In this document: one piece after another, positions 37,019 to 47,083 of the stretch
Layout of the letters: the number at the start of each line of letters is the position of its first letter
How positions within the stretch are numbered: the first letter of the stretch is position 1
NCBI RefSeq assembly: GCF_900115925.1
Contig: NZ_FOYF01000001.1
Coordinates: forward strand, 744,001 to 808,000
Direction: 5' to 3'
DNA: 64,000 nt
Origin: Bacillus sp. cl95
GTDB taxonomy: Bacteria; Bacillota; Bacilli; Bacillales; Cytobacillaceae
Position numbers and translations under genes: made by a program
Notes under the pieces: generated by a model
Databases searched by the model: none
What the model saw: only the letters and a program-made list of their open reading frames with translations
What the model was told of the DNA's origin: nothing

Positions 37019-37868
37019 TATAAGTCCAACCGTTATCTTGATAAACTTTTCCTTCTTTCATGAGCTTGCCCATAGCTCTCTTGAAAGCAGCCTTGCTTAA
37101 CTTGAAACGGTCGTGGATATCTTCAGGAGTACTCTTGTCACTGTATGGCATTGCACCATCTCTTAACATTAAATATTCCCAAATTACAGCCGCGTCTTCG
37201 TCCATTGAAAATTCTTTACGTGCAATCAATGAAACATTAATCGTTCCATCTTCTTTAACATCGATAATTCGACCTTCTACCTTTTGACCGAGTCTTGGTT
37301 CTTCTCTTCTTTGAGACTCATGGATAAACCCTTTGAAACCTTCAGCCGTGTAGATCCAGCTTCCTACTTTTGCTGTTCGATAAATATGGCCGTGAATATT
37401 TTTGTTATAGTCTTCTCGGGTTGCTTTTATAGAAATATCCTCGATGACTGGGTCTGTAGCTAGCTTTGCATACAATCGGAAACTACGATTTACTCGTATA
37501 GTTGCATAAACCAAATCACCAACCTGCGGCCAAACTGATTGGTGAACGGGAAGATCATCTTTACCTAATAATATGTCTTTCTGAATGCCTATATTTAGAA
37601 AGACTCCTATTTCAGGCTTCGAATCAACTACCTCAACCCACCCATATTCATCCTCCACAATTGACGGCTGCGTGGTAGTCGCCGACACCCTGCCATGATT
37701 ATCTGGATAAAGAAATACTTCTGCTGTATCCCCATCCTCATATTCCTTATCTGTTTCATTGAAGTGCAAAAGAACATCCTCATTGCCATCCGTCAAAAAA
37801 TACCCATACGCTGCCTTTCGAGCAACGGTTAAATTCACCATTCGTCCTACCTGTTCCAATAAAGACAA
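36996..37868 (-). CDS. cvfB: S1-domain RNA-binding regulator CvfB/YitL
   Basis: 290 residues in the CvfB family: three S1-like OB domains (about 8-60, 65-130, 140-215, the last with GSWIYTAEGFKGFIHESQ) and a C-terminal winged helix (SDKSTPEDIHDRFKLSKAAF). TTG at 37868 is preferred: GGGAGG lies 8 bp upstream and it aligns with the family N-terminus, whereas the ATG three codons earlier is only 2 bp from it. CvfB affects virulence-factor RNA in staphylococci; the role here is unknown. Confidence 0.85.
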   Translation of the reverse strand: MSLLEQVGRMVNLTVARKAAYGYFLTDGNEDVLLHFNETDKEYEDGDTAEVFLYPDNHGRVSATTTQPSIVEDEYGWVEVVDSKPEIGVFLNIGIQKDILLGKDDLPVHQSVWPQVGDLVYATIRVNRSFRLYAKLATDPVIEDISIKATREDYNKNIHGHIYRTAKVGSWIYTAEGFKGFIHESQRREEPRLGQKVEGRIIDVKEDGTINVSLIARKEFSMDEDAAVIWEYLMLRDGAMPYSDKSTPEDIHDRFKLSKAAFKRAMGKLMKEGKVYQDNGWTYKKEEEQA

Positions 37869-38025
37869 ATTCATTTCCTCCCATCTGTCTTTCAAAAGCC
37901 AGTACTACATAAAGTTGTTTGAACTGCTATATTTTACTATAATGGAGCCATAAAGGGAAACTTCTATTTAAATGAAGATGACCTTCCCTACCCGCATCGG
38001 GAATTTTATTTTTTCGGAGGTAACC

Positions 38026-38517
38026 ATGTCTAAAGATAATTCATTTGATATTGTATCTAAAGTCGACTTCTCAGAAGTCACAAACGCAGTGACCCTAACA
38101 ATGAAAGAAATTGGAACGCGCTATGATTTTAAAGGCAGTAAAAGTAGTGTCACACTTGATAAAGAAGAATTAGTTCTGGTTTCAGATGATAACTATAAAA
38201 TGGATCAACTCAAAGATGTATTATTGAGCAAAATGATCAAACGTGGAATTCCGATCAAAAACATTGATTATGGAAAGCTTGAGAATGCTTCAGGTGGTAC
38301 CGTGAGACAACGTGCCAAGCTTGTCCAAGGAATTGACAAGGAAAATGCCAAGAAGATTAATACTTTAATAAAGAACAGCGGACTCAAAGTAAAAAGTCAG
38401 ATTCAAGATGATCAAATTCGCGTTACTGGACAAAAACGCGATGATCTTCAGAAAATTATTGCTGCAGTCAAAGCGGCTGATTTAACTGTAGAAGTTCAAT
38501 TTATGAATTACCGCTAA
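38026..38517 (+). CDS. yitK: YajQ-family nucleotide-binding protein YitK
   Basis: 163 residues, the typical YajQ length. Contains the family start [22 protein letters not shown], and two alpha-beta domains. The ATG at 38026 lies 6 bp past CGGAGG and gives the standard N-terminus; an 18-codon longer frame is rejected. YajQ proteins bind nucleotides or RNA, and c-di-GMP in some species. Divergent from cvfB. Confidence 0.92.
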   Translation: MSKDNSFDIVSKVDFSEVTNAVTLTMKEIGTRYDFKGSKSSVTLDKEELVLVSDDNYKMDQLKDVLLSKMIKRGIPIKNIDYGKLENASGGTVRQRAKLVQGIDKENAKKINTLIKNSGLKVKSQIQDDQIRVTGQKRDDLQKIIAAVKAADLTVEVQFMNYR

Positions 38518-38523
38518 TCCCTC

Positions 38524-38557
38524 ACCGATTGATACTAAGTGTCAATCGGTTTTTTTA
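38524..38557 (+). terminator. Terminator of yitK
   Basis: Stem ACCGATTGA/TCAATCGGT then T7, 6 bp past the stop. Element R4 begins at the end of its T-tract. Confidence 0.88.
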
Positions 38558-38560
38558 TTA

Positions 38561-38916
38561 CGCTGTTTTCTTAAACTTTGTTCCTATTTATTAAATAGAT
38601 TGTAGTAGTTGATTTCCGCTCCAGGATGCTCGCTTTCCTAGACGAATTATGAAAAAGCCCTAATGCCGGCTTTTTCATGAACAAATTCGTCTTGGGGACG
38701 TGCGGTGAGCCTCCTCGGCGCATTTGCGCCTGCGGGGTCTCACCTGTCCCGCTAATCCCGCAGGACATTGATTAGCTTCCCCGAATGAACCCACGCACGA
38801 AGAAAATGCGATAGCATTTTCGAGGAGTCTCGCACCTTCCGCTCCAATCAACTTTGTTATTAATGGCTTGCTTTCACATTACTTATTTTTAAAAAATAAT
38901 CTTTTAGAAAAGAGCC
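38561..38916. mobile_element. MITE-like repeat R4 with nested 51-bp hairpin
   Basis: 356 bp with ends CGCTGTTTTCTTAAACTTTG and CTTTTAGAAAAGAGCC. Flanks TTTTATTA (38553-38560) and TTTTACTA (38917-38924) match 7 of 8. The core is the R1/R3 type with one GCGATAGCA module. At 38641-38691 it carries an inserted hairpin GACGAATT...AATTCGTC that R1-R3 lack but R6 shares. Confidence 0.88.
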
Positions 38917-39058
38917 TTTTACTAAGATTTCATTCACTCTTTTATCTGACACGCATGGTTCTTTTTTATTATTAGCAGATTTTTCTTAAATGTGAGGGTT
39001 AAATTCAAAATAAATGGATATTTTACCCTTAAGGGTATCTAATAAAGGAGGAAACGGA

Positions 39059-40705
39059 ATGAACAAAAAAGTTGTCATTGTTGGCGGAGTCGCAGGCGGA
39101 GCCACTACTGCGACAAAAATGCGTCGTCTAGATGAAAATGCAGAAATTACGATGTTTGAAAGAGGAGAATTTATCTCCTTTGCAAATTGTGGGCTTCCCT
39201 ATTATATCGGCGAAGTCATACAGGATAGATCCAAGTTACTTGTTCAGACAGTAGAAGGAATGAAAGAAAAATATAATTTGGATATACACAACTTTACAGA
39301 AGTTATTCGCATAAACCGCGACCGTAAAACGGTTACATCACGCAATCTAAAATCAGACGAGGAATTTGAACAAGAATATGATGTTCTTGTTCTTTCACCT
39401 GGTGCAAAACCAATTGTACCAGCGATTGCAGGATTACAATCAAGCAATGTATTCACGCTAAGAAACATTCCTGACATGGATAAAATAAAATCATTTATTG
39501 ATGATAAACACCCTAAACATGCTGTTGTCATTGGTGGAGGCTTTATCGGACTAGAAATGGCTGAAAACTTAGTCGAAGCTGGTGTATCAGTAACGATCGT
39601 TGAAAAGGCAAATCAAGTGATGGCTCCGATTGATATTGAAATGGCAACGGTTGTACAAAAACATCTAGTTGAAAAAGGAATTGACCTTATACTAGAAGAT
39701 GGAATTAAAGATGTATCCGAAGAAGGAACAACGGTACACCTTGAAAGCGGAAAAACACTTTCATCCGACCTCATTATTCTTGCAATTGGCGTGACGCCAG
39801 AGAACGCGCTAGCCAAGGAAGCAGGACTTGAACTTGGTGAAAGAGGCGGAATAAAAGTGAATGAATATATGCAAACATCGGACCCATCTATTTATGCACT
39901 TGGGGATGCTGTAGAAGTGAGAGATTACGTGAATGGGAACCCAACGATGATTCCGCTTGCATGGCCAGCAAACCGACAAGCACATATTGTTGCTCATTCT
40001 ATTAATGGCAGAAATATTAAATATCCCGGAACACTTGGGACATCTATTGTAAAGGTATTTGATCTTACCGTTGCAGTTACGGGAAATAATGAAAAAACAT
40101 TAGCTCGATTCGGTATTCCCTATGAAACTATACACATTCATCCCCTTTCCCATGCGGGCTACTATCCAGGTGCACAGCCCATTTCGATGAAACTTCTTTT
40201 TGATAAAGAGACCGGAAAGATTTTTGGAGCTCAGGCAATTGGCAAAGATGGTGTGGATAAACGAATTGACGTCCTCGCAACTGCGATTAGAGGTGGATTA
40301 ACTGTTTCAGACTTACAGGAACTCGAACTTGCATATGCTCCTCCCTATTCTTCTGCCAAAGACCCTGTTAACATGCTTGGCTATGTTGCCGCAAATATTG
40401 TTGATGGATTAGTCGAAACGGTAAAATGGCATGAAATAGATGAAATAGTTAGAAATGGCGCATTTCTATTGGATGTCAGGACTAATAAGGAACATGGAAA
40501 TGGCTGTATTGAAGGTTCAATCAATATTCCAGTCGATGAGCTACGTTCAAGGCTGGATAAGCTTCCGAAAGATGAAACCATTTTTATAACATGCCAAGTC
40601 GGGCAAAGAGGATATCTGGCTTCTAGAATATTAAAACAACATGGTTTTGATGTTAAGAATTTAACCGGTGGATATAAAACATACTCCACTATGAAAACTA
40701 AATAG
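39059..40705 (+). CDS. cdr: CoA-disulfide reductase fused to a rhodanese domain
   Basis: 548 residues. FAD/NAD-binding pyridine disulfide reductase (IVGGVAGGATTATK at 7-20) with single redox Cys44 (SFANCGLPYY), NADH motif VIGGGFIGLEMAE, dimer domain, then a C-terminal rhodanese domain (about 460-548) with active Cys512 (TCQVGQRG). This is the CoADR-RHD type known in the Bacillus anthracis group, which keeps CoA reduced or handles CoA persulfides. The ATG at 39059 follows AAAGGAGGAAA; an upstream frame to 39014 is not needed. Confidence 0.93.
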   Translation: MNKKVVIVGGVAGGATTATKMRRLDENAEITMFERGEFISFANCGLPYYIGEVIQDRSKLLVQTVEGMKEKYNLDIHNFTEVIRINRDRKTVTSRNLKSDEEFEQEYDVLVLSPGAKPIVPAIAGLQSSNVFTLRNIPDMDKIKSFIDDKHPKHAVVIGGGFIGLEMAENLVEAGVSVTIVEKANQVMAPIDIEMATVVQKHLVEKGIDLILEDGIKDVSEEGTTVHLESGKTLSSDLIILAIGVTPENALAKEAGLELGERGGIKVNEYMQTSDPSIYALGDAVEVRDYVNGNPTMIPLAWPANRQAHIVAHSINGRNIKYPGTLGTSIVKVFDLTVAVTGNNEKTLARFGIPYETIHIHPLSHAGYYPGAQPISMKLLFDKETGKIFGAQAIGKDGVDKRIDVLATAIRGGLTVSDLQELELAYAPPYSSAKDPVNMLGYVAANIVDGLVETVKWHEIDEIVRNGAFLLDVRTNKEHGNGCIEGSINIPVDELRSRLDKLPKDETIFITCQVGQRGYLASRILKQHGFDVKNLTGGYKTYSTMKTK

Positions 40706-40810
40706 CCTGTCTTTACGCTTACTTTTTCAAATTCTAATAATTCCCATGTTTTTCTTGATAGAAACAAAGGAATTATGAAACATGAGAGAATTTGGAATGG
40801 AGTGAATGTA

Positions 40811-41683
40811 ATGAGTAACGAAAATGTAAAACCGCCAAAAGAATTTCCACCACAGCATCAGGATCAACAGCCTGGAGTGGAAACAAAAATGCAGCCAGAA
40901 CCAATCTCTGTCGATCCGAATTATAAAGGCAGTGGAAAACTTTCTGGCAAAGTAGCCATCATAACAGGTGGAGACAGCGGAATTGGGAAATCAGCTGCCA
41001 TCTACTTTGCAAAAGAAGGCGCTGATCTAGCCATCCTTTATCTAGATGAAGATAGTGATGCAGAGGAAACAAAAAAACAGATTGAAGCAGAAGGTCGTAA
41101 ATGCATGCTAATTGCAGGTGACATTGGAAATGAACAATTCTGTATCGATTCCGTTAAAAGGGTTAAAGACGAATATGGAAAAATTGATATTCTAGTCAAT
41201 AATGCTGCTGAACAACATCCACAGAAAAGTTTGCTGGATATAACAGCCGAGCAGCTGGAGAAAACTTTTAGAACGAATATTTTTTCCTATTTCTATATGG
41301 CGAAGGCAGTATTGCCACACCTAAAAAAAGGTGCAACGATTATCAATACAGCTTCCGTTACTGCATATGAGGGCAATGAACAATTGATAGACTATTCTTC
41401 CACAAAAGGTGCCATCGTCACATTTACCCGTTCTTTGGCCATGTCATTAGCCAAACAGGGGATTAGAGTTAATGGCGTCGCACCAGGACCGATTTGGACG
41501 CCTCTCATCCCTTCCACTTTCACACCAGAAAAAGTGGCAAAATTTGGCTCAGATACACCACTAGGGCGTGCAGGTCAGCCATATGAATTAGCTCCAAGCT
41601 ATGTTTATTTGGCTAGTGAGGATTCTTCTTATGTAAGTGGGCAAATTCTGCATGTCAACGGTGGGAAAGTGTTAAATGGATAA
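40811..41683 (+). CDS. SDR-family oxidoreductase (YhxD/YhdF-like)
   Basis: 290 residues, classical short-chain dehydrogenase: glycine motif TGGDSGIGKSAA, NNAA, catalytic Ser in NTASVTAYEG and Tyr-Lys in IDYSSTKGA, and the proline/glutamine-rich N-terminal extension (PPQHQDQQPGVE) typical of the Bacillus general-stress SDR group. The ATG at 40811 follows GGAG; an upstream frame to 40775 is possible. Substrate unknown. Confidence 0.88.
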   Translation: MSNENVKPPKEFPPQHQDQQPGVETKMQPEPISVDPNYKGSGKLSGKVAIITGGDSGIGKSAAIYFAKEGADLAILYLDEDSDAEETKKQIEAEGRKCMLIAGDIGNEQFCIDSVKRVKDEYGKIDILVNNAAEQHPQKSLLDITAEQLEKTFRTNIFSYFYMAKAVLPHLKKGATIINTASVTAYEGNEQLIDYSSTKGAIVTFTRSLAMSLAKQGIRVNGVAPGPIWTPLIPSTFTPEKVAKFGSDTPLGRAGQPYELAPSYVYLASEDSSYVSGQILHVNGGKVLNG

Positions 41684-41727
41684 CTAACGCAACGAGCTCT
41701 TGCGTACGAGATTAATGACATAAAGAG

Positions 41728-41757
41728 GCCGACTACACATTGTGCAGTCGGCTTTTA
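41728..41757 (+). terminator. Terminator of the SDR gene
   Basis: Stem GCCGACTACACA/TGTGCAGTCGGC then TTTT. The following mobile element sits inside this T-tract. Confidence 0.85.
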
Positions 41758-41761
41758 CTTA

Positions 41762-41934
41762 GGTTGTTTCACATTGATTGTTGCTTTTCGAATGCTACAC
41801 TCATCCCGCATTTTTTACGGCTTCGGGCCTCTTTTCGAGAAGTTACTGAACCAAGAATTCATAAAAAATCGTAAAGAACCAGAAGCAGATTTTTGCTTTT
41901 GCGTGTGAAAGCAAAAAAGTTTACGAAAAGAGCC
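41762..41934. mobile_element. Short MITE copy A with perfect 8-bp target duplication
   Basis: 173-bp non-coding element from GGTTGTTTCAC to TTTACGAAAAGAGCC, flanked by identical TTTACTTA at 41754-41761 and 41935-41942. The left duplication is in the SDR terminator T-tract; the right one contains the stop codon of the convergent LacI gene. Copy B at 54587 is the same element in reverse. Confidence 0.92.
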
Positions 41935-41939
41935 TTTAC

Positions 41940-42983
41940 TTAAGTCAGTATTTTAGCTTTTGTTCGATGCTCACCACATGACTGACGTTTGATCAGTTTA
42001 TGCGGAATGATGATTCGTTTATTCGGTTCTTTTGGATTCTCAATCTTTTGGATCAAGTTTTTAGCAGCCTCGTAACCTAAATCGTAGATATTGATGTCCA
42101 CTGACGTCAAAGGGGGTCTAGACATTTCAGCAAGCAATACATTGTTAAAGCTTACAATTGAAATATCCTCTGGAACACTGATACCCATTTCATCTAGCAT
42201 GTTCAGAACGCCCAATGCCATTAAGTCGTCTGCCACCACAAGTGCTGTTGGTGGTTTTTCTAACGACATTAAACCTCTTACTGCCTCTTGTCCACCTTCT
42301 CTTAGGAATTCTTCATGGACAATATAATCGTTTTCTAATGGAAGATATGAATCCCTCAAGGCACGTTCATATCCGAGTAGACGCTCAACCGTTACAACAA
42401 AGTCCAAATTTCCTCCAACAAATGCAATATGCTCGTGACCCATTTGAATTAAGTATTCTGTGACTTCTTTTGTTGCTCTAAAGTTGTCATTGTCAACATG
42501 GGTAATTTGCTCGGCATGCTTATATGGTTTTCCGATTACTACAAATGGAAAGTCACGCTTTTGTAGATATGAGATTACTTTATCTTCAACCTTTGAATAA
42601 AGCAGAATGACCCCGTCAACCCTTTTCCCTTGAACCATATGAACAACACCGTCAAAAATCTCATCTTCCGTTTTTCCTGTTGTCATGTGCAACGCATAGT
42701 TTTTCTCATGCGCCGCCTGACTTAGACCACTTAACGCCGTTGGAAAAAAGGGATTTTGGAAAACTAAATCCGATGAACTCGGCATGACAAGTCCAATAGC
42801 CTGAGTGGATTGACTAGCGAGACTGCGTGCGATGAAATTAGGATGATAGCCTAATTCCTCCATGGCCTCTTTTACTCTTTCCTTCGTTTTGCCGCTTATT
42901 CTAGGACTATTGGCAATAACACGCGACACTGTTGATGGTGCAACGTTTGCGAGTTTTGCTACATCTTTTATTGTAACCGTCAT
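41940..42983 (-). CDS. mdxR: LacI-family maltodextrin regulator
   Basis: 347 residues: LacI helix-turn-helix (TIKDVAKLANVAPSTVSRVI) and a periplasmic-binding-like effector domain. The ATG at 42983 follows GAGGGTGAAG; a GTG at 42992 is too close. Last gene of the unit headed by mdxE, so it probably represses the cluster until maltose or maltodextrin binds. Its likely operators are the CGTTTTCG-type sites at 50803-50964. The symbol follows the B. subtilis mdx regulator by context. Confidence 0.82.
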   Translation of the reverse strand: MTVTIKDVAKLANVAPSTVSRVIANSPRISGKTKERVKEAMEELGYHPNFIARSLASQSTQAIGLVMPSSSDLVFQNPFFPTALSGLSQAAHEKNYALHMTTGKTEDEIFDGVVHMVQGKRVDGVILLYSKVEDKVISYLQKRDFPFVVIGKPYKHAEQITHVDNDNFRATKEVTEYLIQMGHEHIAFVGGNLDFVVTVERLLGYERALRDSYLPLENDYIVHEEFLREGGQEAVRGLMSLEKPPTALVVADDLMALGVLNMLDEMGISVPEDISIVSFNNVLLAEMSRPPLTSVDINIYDLGYEAAKNLIQKIENPKEPNKRIIIPHKLIKRQSCGEHRTKAKILT

Positions 42984-43108
42984 TTGCTTCACCCTCTCCC
43001 TGGAAGCTCATTGGACTCTTTACACTCATTATAAAATGAATTTCCTAAAAACGGGATATTTTTATCCTCAGTTCAGGTATTCTGTTGCAACGAAGAAACT
43101 TTAGAGGT

Positions 43109-45463
43109 TTAGTTCAAAGAAAGAATCGCTTTATTTTTCTCTAATCTCAATTCTTTCCCATCCAATGATACCCTTACTTCTCCTTCTGCTCCATGAACGA
43201 TTAGTTCCATTTCGCTGATTTCTGAAGTGTATGTTCCTTCTTTTGAAGAAACGATTTTTATTTCTTTTTCTTCACATGCAATTGTGAGCGTAGTTAAAGA
43301 ATAATTACCATTCTCATAACCAAATGTACTGCCATCATCTTCATACCACTTAAAACACGATTCTGTATCATTACCATAATAAAGGTGAAGTGTAACTTTT
43401 TGATCCTTTATCTCTGTAGAATGCTTAACTTCACCATTAACAATTACCGATCCTTGTTTAATGAAAATAGGGAGCGTCTCAAGATCTGCTTTTACGAGAT
43501 GATGTTTTCCACCTTCTAGTACATCTCCCGTCCAATAATCTGTCCATGAGCCTGAAGGTAGATAAACAACACGATGTTGCGTGCTTGGCTTTAAAATAGG
43601 CGCTACAATGACACTATCCCCAACCATGAATTGATCGTATAAGTTATACGTTTCAGGATCATTTGGATATTCAAGCATCAGTGGTCTCATGACTGGTGTA
43701 CCAGTACGGTGTGCTTCTGCAAATAGTGAGTACAGGTGTGGTAGCCACTGATAACGCAGTTCAATATATTTTTTTATCACGTTTTCATACTTTTCACCAA
43801 ATGACCATGGCTCCTGACGAGCAAATCCAATGGCACAATGATTTCGGAAATATGGAGTAAAAGCTCCTACCTGAGTCCAACGAGCCAACAATTCTCCATT
43901 AGAATCATGCGCAAAACCACCAACATCCGGACCAGCGAACGGAATTCCTGACAAACCAAGATTCAACACCATTGGAATCGACAATTGAAGATGTTCCCAG
44001 AAGCTGCGATTGTCCCCTGTCCAAACGGTTGCATATCGTTGAATCCCAGAATATCCTGCACGAGTCAATAAGAAAGGACGTTTTCCGCCTAAATGCTTCT
44101 TCATTCCCTCGTATGTTGATTTCCCCATCATGAATCCATAAATGTTATGAAGTTCGCGATGTGTGCGAGGATCGCCATCATAATCGTGCATGACATTTAA
44201 ATCCATTGTCTTTGATTCATTAAATACTGATGGCTCGTTCATATCATTCCAGACACCCTCTATCCCCATGTCTGTATAATATTTATGCTTCTCTCCCCAC
44301 CATTCACGGGCATTTGAATTTGTGAAATCAGGGAAGGCACTTTTTCCTGGCCAAACATCACCAAAGAAGTAATCTCCCTCGATGTATTTACAGAAATGAT
44401 CCTCGTATACGCCTTCTTGATAAATCTTATATTCTGCATCTTGTTTCACACCTGGGTCTACGATAGGAACAATTCTTATACCCATTTCTTTCAAATCCGC
44501 AATCATCTGCTTGGGATTTGGGAACTTGTCCTTATCAAATGTAAATACTCGGTATTCATTCATGTAATGGATATCAAGATAAATGACATCTAGTGGAATT
44601 TGTTTTTTCTTGAAATTTACCGCGAGTTCACGTACTTCTTGTTCGGTTTCGTAGCTATAACGCGATTGATGATATCCTATAGCCCACTTTGGCGGAATTG
44701 GCATTCTCCCTGTCAAATAAGTGTACTGCTCAAGAACATCTTTTGGTGAAGGACCTGCCATGATATAGTAATCAATTTGCCCCCCTTCAGCTTTAAAGGA
44801 GTAATGATCTGATTCACTTCTTAAATCAAAAGTCGTCTTAAACGTATTATCGAAAAATGTTCCGAATGCCAACCCGTTTTTCAATGTCATAAAATATGGG
44901 ATAGACTGATAAAGAGAATCTGTTTCTGGGTTATGCGGAGCATACACATCCGTATTCCACATCACCATTTTCTCGCCACGCTTATCTAAGAAACCAGTCT
45001 TTTCACCAAATCCATAAAAGTGATCTTCTTCGCTCATGTTTGTATAACATAAAACTTCTTTAGACTCTTTATAGCCCATACCCTTGCCACTTTGCTTTGT
45101 CAGTATGTTTCCATTTGAATCTTTTACCGTTACTCTTACTGGGAATTTATCTACCAGTACAGTAAGTAATTTCGATTGGATTATTACATCCTTTTCGCTT
45201 TCAACAATGGAAACTTCGACCTTTTCTCCGGTCGTAGTCAAAGCAGGACTACTTTTTAACGAAGTTTCACCAAAAGGATTTATAACGAACCTGACAATAT
45301 CTTCACGATAAAATTTTATACATAGGTCACCCGTTTCAGTCGTTAGAACGGCCACATTATCTATTTGGGAAACTTTAGTAATTCTACCTAATTCTTTATA
45401 ATCAGCATTCAAGATTTTATGTTCTTGACCTGGGTGGATAGCAAAACTTGTATCTTCGAGCAT
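43109..45463 (-). CDS. GH31 alpha-glucosidase
   Basis: 784 residues, cytoplasmic (no signal peptide). GH31 nucleophile Asp407 in GVWNDMNEPSVF and acid/base Asp484 in WTGDNRS. N-terminal beta-sandwich (about 1-245), TIM barrel, C-terminal beta domains. It should release glucose from imported maltodextrin ends. ATG with AAGGAGGAA, 12 bp after the amylase gene. Confidence 0.94.
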   Translation of the reverse strand: MLEDTSFAIHPGQEHKILNADYKELGRITKVSQIDNVAVLTTETGDLCIKFYREDIVRFVINPFGETSLKSSPALTTTGEKVEVSIVESEKDVIIQSKLLTVLVDKFPVRVTVKDSNGNILTKQSGKGMGYKESKEVLCYTNMSEEDHFYGFGEKTGFLDKRGEKMVMWNTDVYAPHNPETDSLYQSIPYFMTLKNGLAFGTFFDNTFKTTFDLRSESDHYSFKAEGGQIDYYIMAGPSPKDVLEQYTYLTGRMPIPPKWAIGYHQSRYSYETEQEVRELAVNFKKKQIPLDVIYLDIHYMNEYRVFTFDKDKFPNPKQMIADLKEMGIRIVPIVDPGVKQDAEYKIYQEGVYEDHFCKYIEGDYFFGDVWPGKSAFPDFTNSNAREWWGEKHKYYTDMGIEGVWNDMNEPSVFNESKTMDLNVMHDYDGDPRTHRELHNIYGFMMGKSTYEGMKKHLGGKRPFLLTRAGYSGIQRYATVWTGDNRSFWEHLQLSIPMVLNLGLSGIPFAGPDVGGFAHDSNGELLARWTQVGAFTPYFRNHCAIGFARQEPWSFGEKYENVIKKYIELRYQWLPHLYSLFAEAHRTGTPVMRPLMLEYPNDPETYNLYDQFMVGDSVIVAPILKPSTQHRVVYLPSGSWTDYWTGDVLEGGKHHLVKADLETLPIFIKQGSVIVNGEVKHSTEIKDQKVTLHLYYGNDTESCFKWYEDDGSTFGYENGNYSLTTLTIACEEKEIKIVSSKEGTYTSEISEMELIVHGAEGEVRVSLDGKELRLEKNKAILSLN

Positions 45464-45475
45464 GGCGATTCCTCC

Positions 45476-47020
45476 TTACTGAGAGCTTTTCTTACGAGAC
45501 CTTTTCCAAATTAAGATGATAAAAGTGATGAAAGCGGCATAAACAGTAGCCATGACTGCTAAGTATGGTATATTTAAACCCGTTTTTTCAGCAATAAAGT
45601 AAACTTCTGCTTTTTCACGGTCAATTACTAATCGATATTCGCCGTTATCACTTCTTACCAAGTCATCACCCAATAATCCCCTTAGCTCTTTATCAGGTGC
45701 AAGATCCTTTTCTTTTAAAGTCACTTTTTGAGTTTTTGTCGTATTATTAATCGCAACAACAGCTATTTCATCTTTATAAACACGCTTATAGACAGCCATA
45801 CCTTCTTTTTCAAATAAGAGATCCATTGTTCCTCTTGTTAATGAAGGATACTTTTGGCGTAATTCTCCAAGCTTCGTAATATATTCAATTAATTCTTTAT
45901 CCGCTTTAAAGTTCATCATGCGGCGATTATCAGGATCGTTCCCTCCATCTAAGGCAATCTCACTTCCATAATAGACGATTGGAATTCCTGGAGAAGTATA
46001 AAGATAGGTTAATGACATCTTCCATCTTGGTCCAGGGTGGATGTTATTTTGAATGATTTCCCTTGTAAAACGGACATTATCATGGTTATCCATAAATGTT
46101 CCCATTAAATAAGGATCCTCGTATAAGATTTGATTCCTCTTCCAAACGTTGAAAAGAAGACCAAGAGACTGGTCTGGTTTCTTAAACGCTTTTCTTAATT
46201 CAGTGTTTAAGGGATAATCTACAAATCCGTCTATTCCTGCTTCTTTGTCATATTTAGCAATATATCGGGGATCATCGTGCCATACCTCGCCAATTAAATA
46301 GAAATCTTTCTTAGTCTTTTTCATTTCTGCCGAAAACTCTTTCCATATCCCTACAGGAACATGCTTTACAGTATCCAGGCGATACCCATCGATATCGGTT
46401 TCTTTAATCCACCATTTAGCGGCATCGAATAAATAATTCTTCACTTCTGGATTTTCTTGATTAAGGTCTGGTAATCCAAAAAGCCAGCCGTCTTCCACTT
46501 CATTTTGGTTATTCCAATTTTTTATGTCTTTCCTTTCATGAAACCAGTCTTTCTTAGCCGGATCATTCAACCATTCATGATGGGGTCCTACGTGATTAAT
46601 GACAAAATCCAAGATAACCTTCATATCACGTTTGTGAGCTTCTTTTACAAGATTCTTAAATTCCTCCATTGTTCCAAAATGTTCATCAGGCTTATAAAAA
46701 TCTTTAATCCAATAGCCATGGTAACCTTTGTCTTCGTTATCGAAGATTGGTGTCAACCAAATGGCTGTAAAGCCCATATCTTTCAAATAATCCAACTTAT
46801 CGGTGATTCCTTTAAAATCTCCACCATGATAAGCTTTCGGGTCTTGTAAATTAATATCCATATCATTAGTTGAATCGAGATTGTTAAAACGGTCGACCAT
46901 TAAAAAATAGATGGTTTCATCTTGCCATTTACGCTCTTCTTTTTTGTTAGCTGCTCCTGCTGGGACCGCGTAAAAAAAAAGAAAAGGAATCAAGATGAAA
47001 ATGAGAAAGTGTTTTTTCAT
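45476..47020 (-). CDS. Membrane-anchored GH13 alpha-amylase
   Basis: 514 residues. N-terminal signal peptide (residues 1-23, ending PAGA-A), GH13 catalytic barrel with nucleophile Asp216 (GYRLDTVKH), acid/base Glu245 (LIGEVWHD), third acid Asp314 (MDNHDNVR), a small C-terminal beta domain, then a predicted transmembrane helix (about 485-505) followed by basic RSRKK. It should act on the outer face of the membrane, cutting starch or glycogen next to the MdxEFG importer. Confidence 0.9.
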   Translation of the reverse strand: MKKHFLIFILIPFLFFYAVPAGAANKKEERKWQDETIYFLMVDRFNNLDSTNDMDINLQDPKAYHGGDFKGITDKLDYLKDMGFTAIWLTPIFDNEDKGYHGYWIKDFYKPDEHFGTMEEFKNLVKEAHKRDMKVILDFVINHVGPHHEWLNDPAKKDWFHERKDIKNWNNQNEVEDGWLFGLPDLNQENPEVKNYLFDAAKWWIKETDIDGYRLDTVKHVPVGIWKEFSAEMKKTKKDFYLIGEVWHDDPRYIAKYDKEAGIDGFVDYPLNTELRKAFKKPDQSLGLLFNVWKRNQILYEDPYLMGTFMDNHDNVRFTREIIQNNIHPGPRWKMSLTYLYTSPGIPIVYYGSEIALDGGNDPDNRRMMNFKADKELIEYITKLGELRQKYPSLTRGTMDLLFEKEGMAVYKRVYKDEIAVVAINNTTKTQKVTLKEKDLAPDKELRGLLGDDLVRSDNGEYRLVIDREKAEVYFIAEKTGLNIPYLAVMATVYAAFITFIILIWKRSRKKSSQ

Positions 47021-47083
47021 CTCCGTTCCCTCCTTAAGTCCTAATCTGATTTTGTATTCTAATATAACGTCCTTGCTGATTGA

